A stretch of 64,000 nt of DNA, from positions 3,348,001 to 3,412,000 of the forward strand of contig QYRS01000005.1 in NCBI GenBank assembly GCA_006503535.1, read 5' to 3'. The stretch is from Arthrinium phaeospermum. Taxonomy: Eukaryota > Ascomycota > Sordariomycetes > Amphisphaeriales > Apiosporaceae. Position numbers and translations under genes: made by a program. Positions 55,172 to 64,000 of the stretch are shown in pieces. The first letter of the stretch is position 1; each line of letters begins with the position of its first letter. Below the pieces are notes generated by a model that searched no databases, was not told the origin of the DNA, and worked only from the letters and a program-made list of their open reading frames with translations.

Positions 55172-56671
55172 TCAACGAAGGTCGCGGCGCCTGCACGCGC
55201 GATCCAAAAGCTGCCGCGCCATGTAAGCCTGCACTTGCCACTGGTTCGACACCGCGATGGTCCACAGCCTCTCGAGCAGTCTCTTCAGTTGGGCGGCGCG
55301 GAAGTTGAGGATGCTCTTGAGCACGTGGGCGCCCTCGCCGTCGTCTTGGTGGGGGTCCCAGAGATTGTTATTGGACGTCCGCGCGGATCGACGTGAGGGG
55401 CTGTCGTGCTCTGCTGCTTCAAAGGCTGGGTCATGAGCGCCTGGAGACCAGTCCTCGCGTGGCGGAGATGACGATGTGTTGGCCATGGAATCCAGACTCG
55501 ACAGAAGGGTGCGGAAAATCGAGACCATCATGACGACGTGGCGGGCTTGAATGAGATGTGCATCTAGACTGAGCCATTTCTCGCAGGTCCGCAGCACCTC
55601 CTTTTGGCAAGACAGGGTTTCGTTTGGTAAGGACGTCGGGAATAAGGGATTCAGAAGGGAGGTCGCTTTGCTGCTAGTGTTGTTGCTTTTATGTAGCCCC
55701 CAGGCGAGGCACACTTCGACAGTTTCGAAGGTATTCAGCATCTCCGTAGAGAGCCAGTCGGCGCTAGCACTCGGGCTGCTTCCAGCGTACTGTCTGGGGC
55801 TCGAAGGATTCGTAGAGCTAGAAGCAGTGCCCTCGCCACTGAGACTGTCGGTCGGATTGGTCGCTGGTGCCACTGCTGGGTGTAATATAGATTGGATAGC
55901 CTCGGTCGAGGGATCGGTAGAAACGCCTGAAGCAGTACTAGTCGAGGTACGGATGGAGGGATTTTCGATGTCATTCCCAGATCTGCCATTGCGGTCGGGG
56001 CCTTGGAATGGGTAACAGAATAGCCAATCCGACTCGTGGTTGCCCCCCAAGCTGAAGCCTCCAGTGCCGCCTGTGGGACTAGCCGCCGTTTCTTGGGTCC
56101 AGTCCAGAAGCTGCTGGTCGAAAATATCCGAAGTGCCATCCAAGATGGCAGCAGCAGGATCCTGCGCTAAGGCGGATTCGTCCAGCAAGTGTCTAGATGC
56201 AGGATGGAGAGTGGTGGTGGGAGTGTTAGCGGCCGCTCCAGCCGCTGCTGTGGTGGAATCCTTCGGTCTCGAGCGACGCCGGAGCTCCCCGTGCCTGTCC
56301 ACCTCGTGGGTCATGGCTGGCAGGCGCACCGGCGGCGGGTTGTCCCTCCCATCCCGGTGCTGGCTAGGGCTCACGTAGGAGCAGGGGATCTGCTTGTCTA
56401 GACACTTTTGGCAACCGTGCTCTTCTCCTGTGCATTTTACCTGGCAGTCTTCGTGAGCCATCATTTCCGCGAGCAAGCTAGTTATTCGAAGAATTTTGGC
56501 GGCAGGTGAGAGGTAAATAGAGGAGTTTTAGCTTACCTTCTTGGACCGGCAGTAGACGCATGCTAGTTTCGATATCCTATGTGTTTGCCTTTCCAGTGGG
56601 GATGCCGTCGGCTCTAGGATGTAGTGACCGGGGCCTGATCCTGCCGACGCTCGCCTAAGGGTACTGAACAT
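55172..56671 (-). CDS. Zn(II)2Cys6 transcription factor, AflR-like
   Basis: There are two exons, 56671-56537 and 56440-55172, coding for 467 residues. The zinc cluster is split by the intron: CVYCRSKK joins VKCTGEEHGCQKCLDKQIPC, giving Cys at residues 38, 41, 48, 55, 58 and 65 (C-x2-C-x6-C-x6-C-x2-C-x6-C). This binds CGG-type half-sites in DNA. The start at 56671 is the only upstream ATG in frame. A Ser/Thr-rich middle follows, then a helical region of the AflR C-terminal type (LSCQKEVLRTCEKWLSLDAH, then VVMMVSIFRTLLSSLDSM). It ends convergently, 163 nt from the diterpene synthase, and is the obvious candidate regulator of the cluster. Confidence 0.9.
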
Positions 56672-57394
56672 TGAGCTGGAATATTTGCTTCGTTAGGTAA
56701 TTGTGGGATCAAAGTATTAAGACTAACAGTTGGAGCGGGTTCTCTACGAGGTGTGGTATCTCGTACGGTCATGGAAGAAGGGGAAGGTCGAGCCTGCGAT
56801 AATTCTCCCGGTGATGGGCGACTTGGTTGATTCCCGTGTAACCGTATTACTCCGTACTACGTAAAGGGCAGGACTTGGGAACCGTTACACCGAGCCAAGG
56901 CAGGTGTGGATCAAGTGATGACAGGGCAGGTAGGCGCACCCGCCTGCCCGTCCCCACCACGATGCCGTCCAATAACGGCAGCCAAAACGCAGTCAGCGCT
57001 ATGTCATATCCACCCCTCAACTCCTAGCCACACACGGCACAACCCGGCTCTTAGTGCTTACATTTCATCTCGGGTCATATCCAATGGCTTGCGCCAAACA
57101 TAATCCCCTCTAACGGACATAGTGGACGGATTTCGCAGGATCGCCGGAGGGGGTTACGGAGCACGGTATCCATTTCTGACTAGGCTGCAGCACTGGTGCT
57201 GGGGTGTAGGGCTGAGTTCGTATGGACTGGGTCATTGGCCTCTTGGCACGGAATTCAATGGGAACAAGCAGAGACACGCAGATACAGGAACCTCGCATCT
57301 GGAAAACAGTCTATTGCTTTCTGAAAGGAGACTACCAGAGCCTGAGACCATCTTTTATAGCTATCGGTGTAACGTTTTCCCAAGCACCTGCTTC
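56672..57394. other. Intergenic, 723 nt
   Basis: This is the upstream region of the Zn(II)2Cys6 gene and the 3' flank of the membrane protein gene. No other feature was supported. Confidence 0.45.
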
Positions 57395-58713
57395 TTATCT
57401 CGGCTGAGGACGCTGGACGTCGTTCCTGCCAGCATGCATCGGGTCCGCACCGACAAACTCGGCGCTCGTCCCGTGGTGGTCCATACGATCCATCGGGATA
57501 AACTTGTCCGTGTCGTCATCTTCGTCGTGATGGTAGGGGCGTCTCCGTCCCGGCGTGCCACTGCCGCGGCTACTCTTGGAGCCCCGCGACGAGCGGGAGC
57601 GCGTAGCCAGCACGATAGAGGCAAGCGAGTTGTATACACTGGACGGGATAATGTAGCCCGTCCAGAACGCCCGTATCCCGGGGACGCAGCCTACGATGAT
57701 GGCAATGTCACATTCGACCATCCTGCTCAGAGGGACATGGAATTAGCACGGCTTGAGACGAGGGTGGAGGCCACAGGGTACGAGAGGGAAGTCTTACTGG
57801 AGCAGCATGGTGGTCAGGATACCGCCTCGATCACTCTCTCCTCCCATAAACAGGTAGACCTTGTATACCAAGGCAAGCACAGAAGCCACGACTCCGCTAT
57901 TTCGTTGTTAGCTGGGAATCCTGTTCTTTGGTCACACGTTGCGTTGCATGTCGGCGACGACTTACAGAATACCAGACAAGAAGACGACGAAGAGACCGAC
58001 TTTCTTTTTCCTGGACAGTTTCAGGTGATAGATCGGCCACAGCGGTATCAAGAAGATGGCAATGTCGGCAGCTGAGCCAACCGACCCCTGAATGACGCCC
58101 GAAGTGACATTGGCCGTGCCACAGGTTCGCCACTTTGCCGTCGTCAAGGGCAGGTCGTTCGGTCGGCAGTTGGCAAGGCACAGAATCCACGCCCCTAAGA
58201 AGCCAATGGCCGACACCACGAGGATAATGTAGCAGGTGTAGCGTAGCCACCGCTTGATTCCGAACAGGCGCACGTATAAGACCAGGACAGGGACTTTGGA
58301 GGTCCACATGGAGAAGCTAGCCAATGCAGGTACGGCGATGGCAGCCTTGATGTTATAGCTCAGGTCCGGTGGCATGAAGAATCCTACATGGCATGGAAAT
58401 CAGCAAGACTGAGACTCAGTGTGAAGATCTCTTGGGTAAGATGCCTTACGTTGATATTGACTGTAGTTGAAGGCATAGAAGGCCGTCGTAATTATGAACG
58501 CGACAAGCGACACCCCTGCCAGGCTGCATTAGTAATCTGTCTAGGGGCTGCGAGACTACGTTACCTACAGTCGTCCACCAAAAGCCTCTTGGACTGCTTG
58601 ATCGATGTAAAGAAACGCATCGAGACGAACGCGGCTGTGACGACAATCATCATGATGCCGATCCCAAGGTAGTCGGCCACCGTAATGGTGCCGATGGATA
58701 TCGTGGGAGCCAT
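57395..58713 (-). CDS. SAT4/rhodopsin-like seven-helix membrane protein
   Basis: There are five exons: 58713-58565, 58523-58450, 58383-57966, 57896-57798 and 57722-57395. The sum is 355 residues in phase. Membrane helices include TVADYLGIGIMMIVVTAAFV, GVSLVAFIITTAFYAF, MWTSKVPVLVLYVRLFGI, YTCYIILVVSAIGFLGAWIL, ADIAIFLIPLWPIYHL, GLFVVFLSGIL and VECDIAIIVGCVPGI. The loop with LANCRPNDLPLTT and the CDIAIIVGCVP helix are typical of the fungal SAT4/PTH11-related rhodopsin-domain family. These proteins sit in the plasma membrane, some being found beside secondary-metabolite genes; ligand and function are unknown. The C-terminal tail is hydrophilic, with a Ser/Arg run and an Asp cluster. Confidence 0.88.
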
Positions 58714-59918
58714 GGCGGAGAGGGAGTTTGGCTTGTCGTGTGCTATCAGCAGCGGAAACAGGCCAACCAGAGGCAACTGGAACGTAAAAGAGGCATTCGA
58801 CGTGAGATGAATGATTAAATAAAACTCGGGCTGAGGCGAGACTGCACACTCATTGGGCACCAGCGACCAGCATAGCTGTAGGCAGCGTGAACAGACATTG
58901 GCTCGTCGGGACGCATCTGGCGCGGGACACATCCGAACCAAAATAGCAACACGAAAGATGGTGGGCTGATTCGATGCTGACATGTCTGAAAGCGAACCAA
59001 TCAGCCATTACGAGTGCAGCAATGATAGGCGACCATGCATGTAATCATTTAGTTTCCCACGATGCATAAAAGCGAGACACGGTTCATCTTCGCCCAGCTC
59101 GCCACCGATCCTTCTCCTTGTTTCCGAGATCTGTTTACATGTCCAAGTTGATGTGTAGAGGGAACCGGTCTTGCCAATCGACCAAACACGAAGATGATGC
59201 CGACAACAACAGGCAGTTTCAACCCACAATGAACCAAAATCACAAGATAGACATCAATTGAGGTTACAAGACATAAGGCATGGCGCAAAGAGGGGCGGGG
59301 CCCCGCCGAGCCGTGTGTGACCCCGTTGAAGAAATGATCATCATCCTGCAGGCGAATCTGGTATTACCACCGCCTGCAGGCTGGAACGTCTGCATTGGCT
59401 GCTCGCACCTTCCTAGAACGGACTGTAAGCTATCAACCCGCCCGTTAGGGCTGACGACCTCGGACTGCCAAGTCCCTTGCGTTTCTGCAGCCCCCAACCG
59501 TTCTCGACCAGCGACGGAGTCGGAGCTCACTTGCCCTACCGGTAAGCCCAGAGGGTTGAAGAGACTCTTGGCGTAAGCCTGCGCCGCTCAATTTCGTCTT
59601 CATCGGCTGTGAACTTAAGATTGCCTCCTCGACGTAGGTCGATGATCTGGTCAGCTTCGTGGTGTTCGGCCTGAAGGCCTTGGCTTTCTGCTGGACATAT
59701 TGGGCTCCCCAGTACACCTCAAATTTGCCACAGTCCAGCAAAAAGATCCAATGTTCGTTTTGCGTTCCATGGCGAGGATCATGGGTGATTCAATCAGCTT
59801 GGAAATGTTGATTGGCCTTCGAATTGTATCTATGTAACCCCGCTAGCTTACATTCCTCAATAGACAGATCGTGGGCTCGGATCCAGAGACCAAGCACCGC
59901 TGTGCCCCACAATACCCC
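58714..59918. other. Intergenic, 1.2 kb
   Basis: This is upstream of the membrane protein gene and downstream of the P450 gene. A minus-strand stretch at about 59700-59560 reads DLRRGGNLKFTADEDEIERR in one frame and could be an exon of an unrecognised gene, but no start, splice chain or family supports it. Confidence 0.4.
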
Positions 59919-61794
59919 CTATCCCGTAACGCCCTGTCTCTTCCTCATCATGACCTTCGCATACGGATCCAAAATGACATTCTCATCCGCATAAATCGTC
60001 CTCGGCCAGCCCTTGCCCTTGCCCGGCGGCGCCGCGAAGTCGAACGCCTGCAGCAGCCGCATGAGCATCATCTTGATCTCGAAGACGGCGAAGTAGCGGC
60101 CGGGGCAGATCTGGTTCCCGTAGCCGAACGACATGTTGTCCGGGTCCGTCTGGCCGGCCATGAATCTATTCCGGTTCGCCTCTCCCGCATAGCGCTTGCG
60201 GTAGTTGCGCAGCGGGTCGAACGTGGTCGGATCGGGCGTGATGCTGGGGTGCAGCGAGTGTTGGGGCCCGGCCCAGGCGACGCGGGTGCCGACGGGGATG
60301 TGGGTGCCGTCTTTTAGGGTGATGGGGACCATGGCTATCCTCTGCGGCGTCACTTCGTATATGGATAATATGAGTCAGTATACTGCATCCCTCACGCAAC
60401 AAGACTCTAGGTACTTACGCAGGATGGGCGGGTGGACCCGTTGGCTCTCGACGATGAAGCTGTCCATCTTCTCCAGGTGATTGAGCCACGCTTTGGTCGA
60501 GTCGTTCTGGCCGAGCTCGCCATATTTCTCGGTGGTTTCCCGAATCTCCTCCCGCAAGACGTCGATCCACTCGGGGTGGGCAATCAGGTCGAAAAGCGCG
60601 TTGGCCACCGTCGTGGCCGTCGTATGAATGCTGGCCAGCGTCAAGATGCATTGCCGGGCCGCCATCTCGCCCAAGGACCCCTCCTTTCCGACCGCGTTCT
60701 CCATCATCCAGTCGAAGAGGGTTCCCTCTTTCCCCGACCCCCGGGCGCCACCAGTCCCGACCTCGTCGGCGTCGTCGCCGTCGCTCTCCGCCATCAGGGA
60801 CCGGACCACCTCGGTGCCGATCCTGATCTGCTTATGCACGCGCCGACGCGCGGGGATCAGCGGCTTGACCAGGAAGTGGCACCACCAGGGGAAAGCGCGC
60901 AGCGCGAAGCTCGCCATGAAGATGTCGACGGAGAAGTTGATGGTGAGGTCCAGCCACGTCGGGTCCCGGCACACGGGCTCGCCCAGGAAGACCTTGGCCG
61001 ACATGCGGGCCACGAGCTGCCGCATCACGCCCTGGATGTCGACCACGGCCCAGTCGTCGGGCTGGGGCACGTCCCGGCCCCAGCCGTAGTCGAGCTCCTC
61101 CCGGGCCAGCTCGACGTAGCGGGGGAGGTCGGGGTTCAGCTTCCGGGTCAGGACGGTGACGTGGAGGTCCGAGTCGCTGATCACCGAGGCCCACGGCCAG
61201 CTACGGAATATGTTCTGTTCGTGATGTCTCGTCAGAGTGTGGGGCATAGATGGGATGGAGTTGAAGATTGGACTTGCATTGTAGTGTACCATCTTGCCAT
61301 TCAGCTCCTCCCTTGGCACTAGGCGCAGCTCATCCAGGTACTTCATGGGCAAAACATTGATATCGGCATCATGACGCCGCAGGATGAATGGCCTGTCCTT
61401 GTACTGTACAGAGACATCAGCGTCTGCCAAGAGTATTCAATAGATCATTGGCCGGCGTTCTGCGTTCCAGACCCAACCCAGAGAAATAGTGACGACGGTA
61501 TCTAATTACCTTATCGAAGCCATTGCTGATGATGCGGTAAGCATCGTAGATGAACCGGGTCTTGAGGAAGAAGTCAGGCTCCCAAAACCCTCGTGACCCG
61601 TGTACAGGTGCATTGGCAATCCCCGGCCTCTTTGGTTGGAAAAAGGAGAGAGCCCAAAACCACAACAACACCAACCCGATGAGCCTTGGGTATCTCGACG
61701 AGGAGGCATAGTCCCATGCAGCCCAACCAAACTCGCTCATAGGTCCCAGCTCCCCCGCCGACATGCTCTGTGCAAATGTTCCATTGATAGCCAT
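59919..61794 (-). CDS. Cytochrome P450 (cluster monooxygenase)
   Basis: There are three exons, 61794-61510, 61403-60419 and 60352-59919, coding for 567 residues in phase. An upstream ATG at 61875 could add 27 residues. An N-terminal membrane anchor (RLIGLVLLWFWALSFF) holds it on the ER. The substrate side begins YKDRPFILRRHDADINVLP. The I-helix region reads TLASIHTTATTVANALFDL, the K-helix ExxR is ESQR in FIVESQRVHPPIL, and the haem loop is SFGYGNQICPGRYFAVFE with the Cys ligand at about residue 506. The style (HADxxVL start, TTATT, late PP-x-L) resembles fungal CYP503/CYP68-type enzymes that oxidise ent-kaurene and other diterpenes. That link is an inference. A stretch at about 61300-61220 may hide a small extra intron. 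Confidence 0.93.
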
Positions 61795-62528
61795 CGTCGT
61801 TGTTGGCGTGTAGAGACGGAAATAGCAAACGCGGAGGAGAGTAGCGCTGTAGGCTAGATTGTAAGTCTGTTTCACGGGCTCATACTCAAAGCCCGTCTGT
61901 CAGTCGTACCATCCGGCACAAGAATCGTGTTAAACGAGTTAGCCCCCAAAGCAACGGCAAACCAGGAAAATGTTACCCTGGTCACCCCTGCGCCGCAGAG
62001 TCTCGTTTATGCACTTCGCAGCCCCACTTTCGGCACTCTCTCAAAAGGGCGCCCCGAGGAGGTGTCGCCCGTCCAATCAACAAGTGACAAGCCCGAGACA
62101 GAGGCTTGGCGGTCTCGGGGAAGGAGGGGGTGGTGGGGTAATATGCCGTGGTCGTATGCCGTAAGATATGTGCTGATCCCATCTGTGCAGATATCGCCGA
62201 TCTCATCGTATTGTGTCACACCAGGTCCTGTTACGGTGTCCAATTGCAATAATTTCACATCGTTGGCCCCCAAATTGTTCTATTGTTATGACTATGACAT
62301 AGTGCAGTTGCGCCTCGGGAAAACTAGGTCTTGACGGTGGAAGAAATAATTAGAACACAGAAAGCCTTGTGTATTGCAGTACCAGTTGTGGGGGCCGGAC
62401 TAGGCTGACAAGATAGGATTTAATATGGGCAAGTGGCGGGATATAACATTCGCACCGACGCCGGTGTGATGGGAGTAGATATTGAAGTTACCAATTAGAC
62501 AGCTCCTATGCAAGTTACTTGACCAAAG
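61795..62528. promoter_or_regulatory. Shared divergent promoter of the P450 and FAD oxidoreductase genes
   Basis: The 734-nt stretch lies between two head-to-head genes, so it must carry both promoters. Paired control by the cluster regulator is a plausible inference. I did not find a clear paired CGG site by eye. Confidence 0.5.
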
Positions 62529-64000
62529 ATGCGTCTTTTCCATGCGGCTGTAGCAGTAGCGATACAAGCGACGACTTGTATCGCACAGAGTCCTTTCTCG
62601 GATCTCGGAAGCAATGAAGAGTTTGTGTCACGTCTCGATGTCGATGCAGCTGCACGAGACCGTATCCTCGGCACCCTTAACACCACCCGAGCGAATGGTT
62701 ACATCGAAACGCAGACGGCACATCTAGCATGCACGATAGCCAGTCTTGTCTTTGGACCCAAGCTGTACATGCCAGATGGTTCCCAGTATGAAGATCTTGT
62801 CGACAACAATTGGTTGGTCACGAATCCCCATACATGTCACACACATGCGCCGAGATATGGATGCTAACCAGATCATGCCGTAACCAGGTCCATGACCTGC
62901 TGGCTATCGCCGCAATGCATCCTGCAGCCCGAGTCCAGTCTCGACGTCTCACGGGCCCTTCTCATATCCACTTTCCTTGGTAGCCACTTCTCCGTCCGGA
63001 GTGGAGGGCACAACCCCAACATCGGGTTCTCCAGCATTGGGTCGGAGGGCATGCTTATCGACATGGCCAAACTGGATCAAGTGACGGTTCCCAAGCCGGG
63101 CGAAAACATGGCGTCCATTGGCCCCGGTAACCGCTGGGGCAAGGTTTACGAGACCCTGAGTGCCGCCGGCAAGATGGCCGTGGGCGGGCGCGCCAATGAT
63201 ATTGGGGTCGGCGGGCTACTGCTCGGCGGGGGCCTCAGTTACTGGTCGAGCATCCACGGCTTGGCTTGTTCCAAGGTCGTCAACTACGAGGTAGGTGGAC
63301 ATTCAAGCCCCTCTTTTCGCCGAGTCAAGAGTAGCAAGGCTGACGTGACCTCACGTTGCAGGTGGTTCTTGGGAACGGTTCCATCGTCAATGCCAATCGC
63401 AAATCCAACCCGGACTTATGGTGGGCATTGAAAGGCGGCGGGGCAAACTTTGGTACGCATACTTAGCATCCCGCATTTCCCCTTTTCCCTGTTCTCCTGG
63501 CTTATGACTATAATAATAGGTATTGTTACACGATTTGATATCGAAACTATCGACAATAATCAAATTTGGTTCGAGGGCCTGCTCATCAACGCGGACCAAC
63601 AAGACAAACTGATTGAGGCAGCGGTCGACTACGCAGCCGCCGCCGAGGACGATGTCGATGCCTCCGCCACCTACAATCTAGGGCCAACCGGCGGTGCCGT
63701 CTACCTTGCCTACAACAAGCCAGTCGAGCGTCCGGAGATATTCAAGCGCTTTTACGATATCCCCCACCAGACCATCATCAACTCGACGGTCGGAACGTCG
63801 GCGGAATACCACAATGCGGTATCTGCGCTGAATCCCTTCTCCACGCTACGGTGAGACTTTTTCTCCTGCCACAGGCGGCCAGCTGTCCAATTCAGTCGAA
63901 TAGGTCTAATACAGTATCTCGCAGAATTGCCATCTCCACCTACAGCCGCCAATGGGACCTCGACACGCTCCTGGAGCACTATGAGCGCTACCAGAAGGCG
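62529..64000 (+). CDS. Secreted FAD-linked oxidoreductase (BBE/VAO family), cut off by window edge
   Basis: Exons are 62529-62812, 62888-63290, 63362-63452, 63520-63850 and 63925 onward, in phase. A signal peptide ([18 protein letters not shown]) opens the protein. The FAD_binding_4 (PP-loop type) domain follows: [19 protein letters not shown] carries the His that in this family binds FAD covalently, then [18 protein letters not shown] and [20 protein letters not shown]. The Cys of double-covalent BBE enzymes is absent ([11 protein letters not shown]), so a single His-flavin link is expected. [17 protein letters not shown] completes the domain. These enzymes dehydrogenate or oxidatively cyclise small molecules; here it may act on the diterpene product. 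The substrate and BBE C-terminus lie beyond the edge. Confidence 0.9.

Noticed and set aside
57122..58075. 317-codon plus-strand frame over the membrane protein gene
   Set aside because: It crosses introns of the SAT4-like gene and shows no domain.
59445..59741. Possible exon on the minus strand near the P450 3' flank
   Set aside because: One frame looks protein-like for about 35 residues, but there is no start, splice chain or recognised family.
60432..61322. 296-codon plus-strand frame over the P450
   Set aside because: Antisense shadow of a P450 exon, rich in Val, Glu, His and Arg.

Overview
This is a nuclear window from a filamentous ascomycete (Pezizomycotina), probably a plant-biomass-degrading Sordariomycete. 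The evidence is short spliceosomal introns of about 50-150 nt with GTRNGT donors, CTAAY-type branch sites and YAG acceptors. Coding regions are GC-rich, and the gene set includes a secreted GH5 cellulase with a fungal CBM1, a secreted GH3 beta-glucosidase, a HET-domain protein, a SAT4-type membrane protein and a Zn(II)2Cys6 regulator. I did not identify the species.

Layout. 0-20 kb: a partial unknown gene, a LURP-one-related protein, a LaeA-like methyltransferase, the GH3 beta-glucosidase, a ketopantoate-reductase-like enzyme, the GH5 endoglucanase, a small F-box-like protein, the essential chaperonin subunit CCT7 and a cysteine-rich small secreted protein. 20-34 kb: arylamine N-acetyltransferase, an Upf1-like SF1 helicase with a degenerate duplicate of its 3' tail, a 189-bp tandem duplication, a GMC oxidoreductase, a GNAT acetyltransferase and a 3-beta-HSD-type sterol dehydrogenase. 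35-49 kb: three tandem paralogous F-box-like genes, a secreted M28 aminopeptidase, a HET gene with an in-frame stop, a WW-domain protein, a DUF924 protein and an ankyrin protein. 50-64 kb: an aldo/keto reductase, then what looks like a labdane-related diterpenoid gene cluster that runs off the right edge.

The cluster holds a 1037-residue bifunctional diterpene synthase with both a class II DxDD motif (DVDD) and a class I DEFIE motif. With it are a Zn(II)2Cys6 regulator, a SAT4/rhodopsin-like membrane protein, a cytochrome P450 and a secreted, covalent-flavin-type FAD oxidoreductase transcribed divergently from the P450. No GGPP synthase is visible, so the precursor supply gene would lie outside the window or be the housekeeping copy. 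The proposed logic is GGPP cyclisation by the synthase, then oxidation by the P450 and possibly the flavoenzyme. The product cannot be named from sequence alone.

A second theme is sequence quality or gene decay. Many genes between about 5 and 49 kb carry apparent 1-2-nt frameshifts, usually a missing base, several of them in C runs. These include two in CCT7, a gene that cannot normally be lost. All genes of the 50-64 kb cluster have open, phase-consistent exons. I read most frameshifts as assembly indels, while the in-frame stop in the HET gene and the decayed helicase tail may be real.
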